Origin: Deltaproteobacteria bacterium
Lineage (GTDB): Bacteria; Desulfobacterota; Desulfobacteria; Desulfobacterales; ETH-SRB1
Direction of reading: 5' to 3'
Length of the DNA stretch: 12,716 nucleotides
NCBI GenBank assembly: GCA_019309665.1
Contig: JAFDFV010000047.1
Coordinates: forward strand, 1-12,716
The translations under genes and the position numbers were made by a program. Below, piece after piece: positions 6,636 through 12,716 of this stretch (positions are counted from its first letter, which is position 1; every line of letters starts with the position of its first letter). The notes beneath the pieces were generated by a model. That model saw nothing but the letters and a program-made list of their open reading frames with translations, searched no databases and was not told the origin of the DNA.

Positions 6636-7814
6636 TTATTTGATATCAATCTCTTTATGTTTCATGGAGATAATTTCTGCCAGATGTTCAATGGCTTTGA
6701 AATCACTCTCTTTGGGCACTCCTTTTGAAAGTACCGGGTCAATAATCTCTACTTTGAGATTAGGTATCATTCCAGATAGTACTTCTATTGTCTTGCCGCC
6801 CCAGCCGTATGAGCCAATAATTGAAAGAAACTTAGCCTTGGGCCGTAGCATGTTTGATAGAAACGCAGCATAAATTGCCAGAGGATGAGGGCCTGCAAGA
6901 ACCGTTGGGGTGCCGATAATGATTGTACATGCATCAACCAGGCTTATGGCCAGTTTACCAATGTCTGTTACAACCAGATTGAACTGCTCTACACTTATAC
7001 CTCTCTCAACAAGGGCCGCAACAAAATGATCGACCATCAGCTTTGTACTTTTGTGCATAGACACATAAGGTAAAACGACTGTATTTTTTGGTGAATTAAA
7101 GATCCAGTCACGGTAGGCATCGATGATGAATGAAGGGCGGGTATAGATAGGCCCGTGACTGGGAGCTATCATTTCTATATCGTAAGATTCGAGCTTTTTG
7201 AGGTTCTTTGCTATGATCTTTCGAAAGGGCATCATGATCTCGGCGTAGTAACGTTTGGCCGCTTCATAAACTCGACCTTCGTCAATAACGTAGAGATTGC
7301 TGGTTGCAATGTGAGAACCAAAGAAATCACAGCTAAACAGGATCTTATCTTCCTGCAGGTATGTGACCATAGTTTCAGGCCAGTGTACCCAGGGTGTAAA
7401 TATAAACTTTAATGTTTTATCACCAAGAGAGAGAAGTCCGCCATCTTCAATGGTAATAAAAAATTTTTCGGGTATACGCAAAAGTTCAATAAGCATTCCC
7501 TTTGCCTTGGTGGTCGTGACAATCTTTGCTTCAGGAAATTTAGAAAGAACGTGGGGGATAGAGCCTGAATGGTCTTGCTCGGCATGATTTGAGATTATGT
7601 AATCGATTTTATCGACGCCTTCAAGCTGGTATAGCAGCTCATTGGCCATGGCTGGATCTACTGTGTCCACCAAAGCGGTTTTGTCACTTCCTTTAATAAG
7701 ATAGGCATTATAGCTTGTTCCATCAGGAAGTGGTATAAGCGAGTCAAATAGACGCCTGTCCCAATCAACAGAGCCCATCCAGTAAATTTGGTTTGTTATT
7801 TTTCTTGGCTTCAT
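6636..7814 (-). CDS. Flavodiiron protein (FprA/Roo-type oxygen or NO reductase)
   Basis: A 392-residue cytoplasmic flavoprotein that reduces O2 to water and/or NO to N2O with electrons from rubredoxin or a similar donor, protecting anaerobes from oxidative or nitrosative stress. The N-terminal metallo-beta-lactamase domain (1 to about 245) has all diiron ligands: H77, E79, D81 and H82 in SNHAEQDHSGS, H144 in PWVHWPETM, D163 in FSCDFFGSH and H220 in APSHGPIY. The C-terminal flavodoxin domain (about 246-390) begins with the FMN phosphate-binding loop YVSMHKSTKLM and contains GTPTVLAGPHP and GSYGWGGKTIEVL. Length fits the minimal two-domain class; no rubredoxin or flavin reductase domain is fused. 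The ATG at 7812-7814 follows GGGAGG at good spacing. O2 versus NO preference cannot be read from sequence. No rubredoxin gene is adjacent. Confidence 0.95.
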   Translation of the reverse strand: MKPRKITNQIYWMGSVDWDRRLFDSLIPLPDGTSYNAYLIKGSDKTALVDTVDPAMANELLYQLEGVDKIDYIISNHAEQDHSGSIPHVLSKFPEAKIVTTTKAKGMLIELLRIPEKFFITIEDGGLLSLGDKTLKFIFTPWVHWPETMVTYLQEDKILFSCDFFGSHIATSNLYVIDEGRVYEAAKRYYAEIMMPFRKIIAKNLKKLESYDIEMIAPSHGPIYTRPSFIIDAYRDWIFNSPKNTVVLPYVSMHKSTKLMVDHFVAALVERGISVEQFNLVVTDIGKLAISLVDACTIIIGTPTVLAGPHPLAIYAAFLSNMLRPKAKFLSIIGSYGWGGKTIEVLSGMIPNLKVEIIDPVLSKGVPKESDFKAIEHLAEIISMKHKEIDIK

Positions 7815-8239
7815 GGTTGCCTCCCATTAAAATATGTCTTTGATGTTTAAAAAGTAACTTTTTCATGCATTATTAAACGCCAATTCACCCAAAACGCCTC
7901 CATTTGCCTGATACAAAGCTCAATTTAGGTTTATCTATCAAAAGAAAACTCCAATCTGCCGGAAAAACCGCACAAAGAGATTTCTCATGACAGATTCAGT
8001 ATGGATATCACAACATTATTAAATTGCTTAATATTACAGATAAATAGCAGATATCAGTAATTGAGGCTCATCTGAATCCGATGCCTCAAAAGCATTAATC
8101 ACTATATTTTCCAGTACCGAGATCAATAAGGCAAGATCCATTCTGACAAAAAGGTTCAAAATTGTTTCCTGAATTTTCAGGTATTATGGGCTGAGGCGAA
8201 TAATTACTCGCCTCAGCCTTCTCGTGTTGATATTGTTTA
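7815..8239. other. Gene-free stretch upstream of the flavodiiron gene
   Basis: No ORF is supported. Two structures stand out besides the terminator at 8189. One is an imperfect hairpin at 8061-8089 (TTGAGGC...GCCTCAA, extended inward by ATC/GAT with a two-base bulge). The other is a short palindrome CCTGAA-TT-TTCAGG at 8169-8182. The flavodiiron promoter should lie near 7830-7950, but I could not choose -35/-10 boxes with confidence. Confidence 0.5.
8189..8218 (-). terminator. Strong hairpin after the secreted hydrolase gene
   Basis: A perfect 11-bp stem (GGCTGAGGCGA / TCGCCTCAGCC) with an eight-base loop lies 21 bases after the stop of the minus-strand gene at 8240. There is no good U-tract in the minus direction (CATAAT follows), so termination efficiency is uncertain. 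Position and stem strength still make a transcript end the likeliest role. Confidence 0.65.
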
Positions 8240-9439
8240 TTAGGGTGTTAAGAACTTGACTTTTGTAACCACTCCGGCATGATCAGACGGCCATAAACCG
8301 CTGGGTGTCATATCTTCCACATTGTTACCAACAACCGTTGCTTTGACTTTGTCTATCTCAAGATCTTTTGGATCCAGGAAGATAAGATCTATGCGAGTCG
8401 TGAGTTCAGCAGTCGGGTCACTGACATATTCGTCAAAGCCGAAGGTGTAGCCATCGTCATATTTTTTTTGCTCAAGCCAGGCGTCCAAGTACCCGGCATC
8501 CACTGCCTGCGTATAAGGCGGTACATAAAGTATCAGTCCCATTCCGGGAACATCGCTTACGCCTTTCTCATCTTCCGGAGAGCTGTTGAAATCACCTATC
8601 ATGACGATAGGTTTGGAGCCAAAATGCACTGACAGAGCATTTATGGTGAATATTAATTCCTGCATCTGAGCTGCCTGGAAAACTCTGCAAACGCTTCCCG
8701 GCGCGCTGCGCACTTCTAGATGAGTATTGACGAAACGGAAATCATTACCCTTGATATTCACGTCAACGCTAATATAACCCCGAGTAAATTCAACCGGAAT
8801 AGGAGCCTCGTTAGATCCGAGATTCAGTCCCAATTGCCAAATATATTTGTTTTTATACTCATTCGATGTATCATGATCTTCTCTAACCAGGATAATGTCG
8901 TGATCTATCATGCGTATATCCGATAGACCTGTGGGTGAGTTGGAATCCAACATGGGTATTTCTAGGTCAGCATTGGTCTTTATAAATGCAGTATAATACA
9001 TGCCGCGAGCTTCTAATGCATCATTAAGAACCGAAAAAAAGTCAATTTCAAGGTCCGTTTCCAAGTTGGCTGGAGCAGCAGTCGCAGGGGTTTGTTTACA
9101 GTAAATTGACACTTCCTGCAGACCAACAACATCTGGTTCAAATAGGGCTATTTCATCGGCAAGTGCTTCCGCACGCTCAGGGAAGTTGGAATTCTGCATA
9201 TCTTCAAAAACCGTTTTAACGGCTCGTGGAATATCCAGACCATCAGGGTTAGGATACGGATTCAGTGCAGCTTCAACCACTTTGGAAATATCCGCACCCA
9301 AATACAGGTTGCGGGTCATCGTTTTTATCTTGGGATTTCCTGCAAATACCGATGAGGGAAGTGCAATTAGCATCAGGACTGTAAATAAAAGCAATCCTTT
9401 TTTGAAGCCTGAAAACATTTTTCCGAGTTTGATTTTCAT
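8240..9439 (-). CDS. Secreted endonuclease/exonuclease/phosphatase-family hydrolase
   Basis: A 399-residue exported protein of the EEP superfamily (DNase I / sphingomyelinase / inositol phosphatase fold), a metal-dependent phosphodiesterase or phosphatase. A clear signal peptide is present: KKGLLLFTVLMLIALPSSVFA with probable cleavage near residue 33. Fold motifs occur in the expected order: N44 in TRNLYLGAD, E109 in VGLQEV (metal), H240 in RFVNTHLEV, D283 and N285 in IGDFNSSPED, D351 in RIDLIF, and D387-H388 in WPSDHAGVV (catalytic His). All key residues are present. The ATG at 9437-9439 follows AGGAG at a suitable distance. The substrate is unknown; extracellular DNA, phospholipid head groups or other phosphodiesters are all possible. 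It appears to be transcribed alone and ends at a strong hairpin. Confidence 0.9.
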   Translation of the reverse strand: MKIKLGKMFSGFKKGLLLFTVLMLIALPSSVFAGNPKIKTMTRNLYLGADISKVVEAALNPYPNPDGLDIPRAVKTVFEDMQNSNFPERAEALADEIALFEPDVVGLQEVSIYCKQTPATAAPANLETDLEIDFFSVLNDALEARGMYYTAFIKTNADLEIPMLDSNSPTGLSDIRMIDHDIILVREDHDTSNEYKNKYIWQLGLNLGSNEAPIPVEFTRGYISVDVNIKGNDFRFVNTHLEVRSAPGSVCRVFQAAQMQELIFTINALSVHFGSKPIVMIGDFNSSPEDEKGVSDVPGMGLILYVPPYTQAVDAGYLDAWLEQKKYDDGYTFGFDEYVSDPTAELTTRIDLIFLDPKDLEIDKVKATVVGNNVEDMTPSGLWPSDHAGVVTKVKFLTP

Positions 9440-9541
9440 GATAACTCCTCTTTCTGAATTGATGTTAACCGGCCAATCGACCGGAACCGATTATGTTCAC
9501 GATAAATTAAATCAATAATGAACTAAAGTGCGAGTAAACTA

Positions 9542-9691
9542 TTAGAAATATTTTTCACAACCCATAAACAAAGATTTAAAATTTGAATGCCCTGCGGCAA
9601 ATAGACCTGGAGATATTATTCGCGATACTCCCAGCAGAACAAAAACGTTTTGATAGGAACGAGGAAGGCACATTTTGAGGGGTTTCTCCAC
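9542..9691 (-). CDS. Possible 49-residue small protein
   Basis: A short minus-strand ORF starts with GTG at 9689-9691, eight bases after a consensus AGGAGG. It encodes 49 residues including LGVSRIISPGLFAAGHSNFK and ends GCEKYF at 9542-9544. It has a moderately hydrophobic middle (VFVLLGV) but no clear membrane helix or known motif. It lies about 100 bases upstream of the secreted hydrolase on the same strand. The strong ribosome-binding site is the main support. It could equally be chance in a non-coding region or part of a dispersed repeat. Confidence 0.3.
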   Translation of the reverse strand: MEKPLKMCLPRSYQNVFVLLGVSRIISPGLFAAGHSNFKSLFMGCEKYF

Positions 9692-10123
9692 TGGGGTATC
9701 CTCCTGAATTAGGGTTAAATGATAGGTGGAAAATTACCTTAACCTATTAAAATGTCAGCAATAATCGTGATAGGCTGTTGGGTTGAATGCACCCTACAGA
9801 TTCCAGGTAGTTAGTTCAAAGCCACGGGAAGTAAAACCAGGAAATATGTAAAAAAGCACCATTTTTTTGAGTAATAAATTTCCATTTTATGCTAAAAAAG
9901 TTATGATAGCGACTGCGTAAATCCAAGACGCTTCCAAGATACATCTGGCAATCGAAAGCCTTCCTTTTCTTATGTCACATAACTTGCCAACTTCATAACG
10001 CCAAGATCGAACAATTTTATTTCAAATATCTATTAAATATCACAACCCAACAAAATAATCCAGCATATCGATTATAATGCAGTTGCTTGCAATATAGAAA
10101 AATCCTAAATTCCCCGAAATAAA
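9692..10123. other. Gene-free stretch upstream of the HU-like gene
   Basis: No gene is supported. GAATGCACCCTACA at 9785-9798 is the inverted copy of a 14-mer at 3464-3477. An imperfect palindrome occurs around 9711-9750 (TAGGGTTAA...TTAACCTA with an inner ATAGGT/ACCTAT). The remaining sequence is AT-rich and shows no T-tailed hairpin. Confidence 0.45.
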
Positions 10124-10163
10124 TTGACGCCCCCACTAAAATCCTATATCGTACTAATATAAT
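10124..10163 (+). promoter_or_regulatory. Candidate promoter of the HU-like gene
   Basis: TTGACG at 10124-10129 is a good -35 box. With a 17-base spacer the -10 would be TATCGT (10147-10152), which is mediocre. A perfect TATAAT lies at 10158-10163 but without a matching -35. Either could serve, and the region ends 21 bases before the start codon. AGGAG precedes the ATG as ribosome-binding site. Confidence 0.4.
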
Positions 10164-10184
10164 AAAATATTTCAGGAGAACCCC

Positions 10185-10463
10185 ATGAACAAACTTGAAC
10201 TAATCCAGGCACTGAAAAACAATAATAATCTCACAACAGACGAAGCTAAATCGGTAGTAAATATATTCTTTAATGAAATATCAGAAGCTCTTGCAAAAGA
10301 TGAGCGGGTAGAAATACGTGGCTTATGCAGTTTATACGTAAAGAAATATAAGTCATACACCGGAAAAAATCCAAAAACCGGTAAACCCACAGAAGTAAAA
10401 TCAAAGAAATTGCCATTTTTTAAACCTGGGAAGGAATTGAAGGAGCGGGTGGATAATAAATAA
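10185..10463 (+). CDS. HU/IHF-family DNA-bending protein
   Basis: A 92-residue nucleoid-associated protein that binds as a dimer in the DNA minor groove and bends it. The N-terminal dimerisation helices (MNKLELIQALKNNNNLTTDE, AKSVVNIFFNEISEALAKDE) lead into the saddle strand RVEIRGLCSLYVKKYK. The flexible arm YTGKNPKTGKPTEVKSKKLP contains the intercalating Pro in NPKTG, and the C-terminal helix is FFKPGKELKERV. The GLCS variant in place of the usual GFGS, and the long polar stretch NNNN in the first helix, are typical of IHF-beta-like paralogues in Desulfobacterota. Homodimer versus heterodimer cannot be decided here. AGGAG lies seven bases before the ATG. It is followed at two bases by a small ORF and then lnt, in a probable operon. 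Confidence 0.9.
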   Translation: MNKLELIQALKNNNNLTTDEAKSVVNIFFNEISEALAKDERVEIRGLCSLYVKKYKSYTGKNPKTGKPTEVKSKKLPFFKPGKELKERVDNK

Positions 10464-10465
10464 CA

Positions 10466-10720
10466 ATGGACCCTGATACTATACCATATAGATATCTTTC
10501 GGAGACTATCGGAATCCCGATTGAAATTATTTTAAACGATTTTAATGAATTCCATGGGAATGAACATCAAAAGATTGTCTTTCAGGTTAAAGAGGAAGAA
10601 CCGGATCTCTTCCCCTCTACATGGTGGGACAGACGCGCAGGCTCATTCGCCAAAGCACGAGCGGGTAAAGTTATTTTTGACCGAGCCCTTAATCTCATAT
10701 TTGAGTTTTCAAATTTCTGA
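10466..10720 (+). CDS. Hypothetical 84-residue protein with a repeat-derived C-terminus
   Basis: The ORF begins with ATG two bases after the HU-like stop and has no clear Shine-Dalgarno sequence, so expression would depend on coupling. The first 50 residues (PYRYLSETIGIPIEIILNDF, then NEFHGNEHQKIVFQVKEEEP) look protein-like but match nothing I recognise. From about 10605 the DNA is probably repeat-derived: 10670-10689 is the reverse complement of the 20-mer after yoeB, and residues SFAKARAGKVIFDRALN are its translation. The original gene may thus have been truncated or extended by a small repeat insertion. It could be a chance frame; confidence is low to moderate. Confidence 0.4.
   Translation: MDPDTIPYRYLSETIGIPIEIILNDFNEFHGNEHQKIVFQVKEEEPDLFPSTWWDRRAGSFAKARAGKVIFDRALNLIFEFSNF
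10670..10689. repeat. 20-bp dispersed repeat, copy 2 (inverted)
   Basis: GTTATTTTTGACCGAGCCCT is the exact reverse complement of 6500-6519. It lies inside the 3' end of the short ORF before lnt. Sequence just upstream (GGGACAGACGCGCAGGCTCA) is GC-rich compared with its surroundings, consistent with an inserted element whose other boundary is near 10605. Confidence 0.75.
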
Positions 10721-10752
10721 TTATACGATAAATAAACATTACTGGATTAAAA

Positions 10753-12321
10753 TTGAAAACAACAAGTATTAACTGGTCAAATACCATTTTAGCTATATTA
10801 AGCGGCTTGCTTTTAACCGGTTCTTTCCCGAAAATCGGCATTGACTGGCTTGCGTGGTTTGCCCTTATACCGCTTCTGATTTCCTTAAAAAACAGCTCAT
10901 TAACAAATAGTTTTCGCCTTGGTTTTATTGCAGGTCTTGCACATTACACTACCCTTGCATACTGGCTTGTTTATACTATGCAGACTTATGGCAATCTTCC
11001 TTTTTATCTATGTGTATCCGTTCTTTTTCTGTTATCATCTTATTTAGCTCTCTATATGGCTGTTTTTTCAATTGCTGTTAAAAGATTGTGTCCAAAGCCT
11101 GCGACCTGTCTTTTTATAATCCCCTGTTTATGGGTTTCTCTGGAATATATTCGCAATTATCTTTTTTCAGGATTTCCCTGGGGACTGCTTGGATACTCCC
11201 AATTTAACAGGTTGCATCTTATACAGATATCGGATATATTTGGAGTATATGGGGTATCGTTTCTGATTGCTCTATCTAATGCGACAATTTTCCTGGCGTT
11301 TCTTTATATTACGGGAAGCAAATGGAAAGAAGTGCGGATTAAAAAACGTCTTGCCGGAGGATCGATATTTGTTTTTATCTTGATCACAGGTCTTGTTTTC
11401 ATTTATGGAAAATGGCGAATTGAATCAATTGACGATCTAATTTCTGCTTCAAAGTCTTTAAAAGTCACAATTGTTCAGGGAAATATCAAACAGTCAATAA
11501 AGTGGGACCCTGCATTCCAAACAGCAACCACAGAAAAATACGTCAATTTATCTCTTTCAGCCAAAGAGGAAAAACCTGATCTTGTGGTCTGGCCGGAGAC
11601 AGCGACTCCCTTTTACTTTTTGTACGACAGACTGCTGTCAAAAAAGGTTCAAAAGGGAATTCATGATACAAACACGGATTTTCTGATAGGCAGTCCTTCC
11701 TTTGTCCGCAGGGGAAATATTATAGAATATTACAACAGTGCCTACCTGATAAGCCCGGATGGAAGGGTATGCGAAAAATATGACAAGGCACACCTTGTTC
11801 CATTTGGAGAATATGTTCCTTTTAAAAAATGGCTGCCGTTTATTGGTAAAATGGTTGAAGCTGTTGGAGATTTCAGCGCGGGGCAGGAAGGAAAAACTAT
11901 CAAGTGGAATAATTGCAACCTGGGGTTACTGATTTGTTATGAAATCATTTTCCCTGAGCTTTCCAGGGCCATGACAAAAAATGAAGCGGCATTACTTGTC
12001 AACATCACTAATGATGCATGGTATGGCAGGTCAAGCGCTCCTTATCAGCATTTTTCCATGGCAGTATTCAGAGCAATAGAAAACAGACGATCTCTAATAA
12101 GGTCGGCAAATACAGGCATAAGTGGATTCATAGACCCTGTTGGAAGAGTTATGGATTCGACATCGCTCTTTCAGGAAAAAGTCATAACTCAATCCATTCC
12201 AATAATACCTGAGACATCCACCTATACCAGGTTTGGTGATCTTTTCGCCATTGCATGCGTGGTAGTTATGCTTATATTTTCAATATTGTATAAAGGTAAA
12301 GGCTACTTAAATAAAAAATAA
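10753..12321 (+). CDS. lnt: Apolipoprotein N-acyltransferase
   Basis: A 522-residue inner-membrane enzyme that transfers an acyl chain from phospholipid to the N-terminal Cys of diacylated lipoproteins, the last step of lipoprotein maturation. The N-terminal half has about six to seven membrane helices (for example 10-27, 33-47, 82-105, 118-135, 163-186, 204-218) with YSQF and SGFPWGLLGY typical of Lnt. The periplasmic nitrilase-like domain starts near 237 (KVTIVQGNIKQSIKWDP). It carries the catalytic triad E282 (VVWPETATPF), K345 (YDKAHLVPFGEYVPF) and C395 (GLLICYEIIFPEL). A C-terminal helix is at 496-512. Length matches E. coli Lnt (512). The start is TTG at 10753: an in-frame stop lies at 10729-10731 and no ATG/GTG precedes the first helix. 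It is upstream of prfB, an order I associate with Deltaproteobacteria. Confidence 0.97.
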   Translation: MKTTSINWSNTILAILSGLLLTGSFPKIGIDWLAWFALIPLLISLKNSSLTNSFRLGFIAGLAHYTTLAYWLVYTMQTYGNLPFYLCVSVLFLLSSYLALYMAVFSIAVKRLCPKPATCLFIIPCLWVSLEYIRNYLFSGFPWGLLGYSQFNRLHLIQISDIFGVYGVSFLIALSNATIFLAFLYITGSKWKEVRIKKRLAGGSIFVFILITGLVFIYGKWRIESIDDLISASKSLKVTIVQGNIKQSIKWDPAFQTATTEKYVNLSLSAKEEKPDLVVWPETATPFYFLYDRLLSKKVQKGIHDTNTDFLIGSPSFVRRGNIIEYYNSAYLISPDGRVCEKYDKAHLVPFGEYVPFKKWLPFIGKMVEAVGDFSAGQEGKTIKWNNCNLGLLICYEIIFPELSRAMTKNEAALLVNITNDAWYGRSSAPYQHFSMAVFRAIENRRSLIRSANTGISGFIDPVGRVMDSTSLFQEKVITQSIPIIPETSTYTRFGDLFAIACVVVMLIFSILYKGKGYLNKK

Positions 12322-12332
12322 GATAATAATTC

Positions 12333-12408
12333 AGCCACAAAGACACTAAGACACCAAGATTATAATATAATTCTTATCCCTTCTTTGTGCCATTGTGCCT
12401 TAGTGGCT
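12333..12408. repeat. Long imperfect inverted repeat between lnt and prfB
   Basis: AGCCACAAAGACACTAAGAC (from 12333, extending to 12358) pairs with the segment ending GTGCCTTAGTGGCT at 12408, around a 22-base AT-rich loop. Arms of about 26-28 bases contain several mismatches or bulges. The CACAAAGACACTAAG motif belongs to a class of dispersed palindromes seen in many anaerobes' genomes (from memory). It may end lnt transcription or form a stable RNA hairpin 30 bases ahead of prfB. Confidence 0.7.
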
Positions 12409-12438
12409 AACCTGTATTACCAAAATAAGGAGAAAAAA

Positions 12439-12716
12439 ATGTCTATAGAACTCAAGCAAAATATAAAGGAACTTTATCTTAAATTAGAACATCTGAAGGA
12501 CTATCTTTGACGTCGAAGAAAAATCAAAAAGACTAAAAGAAATTGAGAACCTGATTACAAAAGACAGCTTCTGGGATAAACAAGAAGAAACCACATCAAT
12601 TCTAAAAGAACGGGCATTGCTTACAAGCAAGGTCGAAAGTTTTAACAAGCTTTTTAATGACCTTGAAGAATGTGAAATACTGCTGGATATGGCCCTCGAT
12701 GAATCAGACACAGATA
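12439..12716 (+). CDS. prfB: Peptide chain release factor 2 (5' part, programmed frameshift)
   Basis: RF2 recognises UAA and UGA stop codons and releases the finished peptide. The ATG at 12439-12441 follows AAGGAG. Zero frame gives 23 residues (MSIELKQNIKELYLKLEHLK, then DYL) and hits TGA at 12508-12510. Shifting +1 at CTT TGA C continues as DVEEKSKRLKEIENLITKDS, FWDKQEETTSILKERALLTS and so on to the window edge. This N-terminal helical domain aligns with RF2 (compare GYLDYDAKKERLEEV in E. coli). About 92 residues are inside the window, and the SPF and GGQ domains lie beyond it. The apparent stop is therefore the normal autoregulatory recoding site and not a mutation. Confidence 0.95.
12496..12511 (+). 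promoter_or_regulatory. prfB +1 programmed frameshift site
   Basis: The in-frame string AAG GAC TAT CTT TGA C contains every element of the bacterial RF2 recoding signal. There is an internal Shine-Dalgarno-like AAGGA at 12496-12500, a TAT spacer codon, the slippery CTT, and the weak stop TGA followed by C. E. coli uses AGG GGG TAT CTT TGA C. Low RF2 lets the ribosome slip and make more RF2, a negative feedback loop. Confidence 0.95.

Noticed and set aside
9186..9518. Plus-strand frame of 110 codons opposite the hydrolase gene.
   Set aside because: It is the antisense of a well-supported gene with signal peptide and active-site motifs. No own ribosome-binding site or domain.
12508..12510. 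In-frame TGA after 23 codons of prfB, which could be read as a nonsense mutation.
   Set aside because: It sits in the canonical RF2 recoding context (CTT TGA C with an upstream AAGGA), and the +1 frame continues with RF2-like sequence.
1..12716. tRNA, rRNA, CRISPR array, riboswitch or phage attachment site.
   Set aside because: No cloverleaf, regularly spaced repeats, rRNA-like segments or recognised aptamer motifs were seen on either strand by eye; a covariance-model scan would be needed to exclude weak cases.

Overview
The window looks like the chromosome of an AT-rich, anaerobic member of the Desulfobacterota (old Deltaproteobacteria). The evidence is a flavodiiron oxygen reductase, a CHASE2-type membrane cyclase, an IHF/HU-like protein of the 'RVEIRGLCS' type, and an HU-lnt-prfB block, together with dispersed palindromic repeats of a sort common in that group. 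No rRNA, tRNA or CRISPR array was seen. The taxon is inferred from gene content, not from a marker tree.

Left part (1 to about 5,725, almost all minus strand) is worn accessory DNA. It starts with a possible IS21-like end (weak call), then the 3' half of a REP-associated transposase broken by a frameshift. Next comes an apparently intact toxin-antitoxin pair (DUF2281-type antitoxin and PIN-domain RNase), then an orphan VapC-type PIN toxin that lacks its N-terminus. A 57-residue lysine-rich ORF and a protein resembling the C-terminal part of an uncharacterised papain/C39-like family follow, with a start-less coding fragment beside them. The stretch ends with a large CHASE2 nucleotide cyclase inactivated by at least two deletions.

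Middle part (5,937 to 9,691) carries a well-formed yefM-yoeB toxin-antitoxin operon on the plus strand. Its promoter and two TGTACA operator boxes are visible. Facing it are a full-length flavodiiron protein (oxygen/NO detoxification) and a secreted endonuclease/exonuclease/phosphatase-fold hydrolase with a strong hairpin after its stop. A possible 49-residue ORF with a consensus ribosome-binding site lies upstream of the hydrolase.

Right part (10,124 to the end, plus strand) is core genome: an HU/IHF-like protein, a short unknown ORF whose 3' end is made of a dispersed repeat, lnt (apolipoprotein N-acyltransferase, TTG start), a long imperfect inverted repeat, and the 5' end of prfB with its programmed +1 frameshift at CTT TGA C.

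The strongest observations are the doubly damaged cyclase, the textbook prfB recoding site, the promoter/operator overlap at yefM-yoeB, and a 20-bp sequence shared in opposite orientation by the yoeB 3' flank and the ORF before lnt. I do not see a clearly new multi-gene system. The nearest candidate is the uncharacterised cluster at 2,076-3,282, which looks partly decayed.
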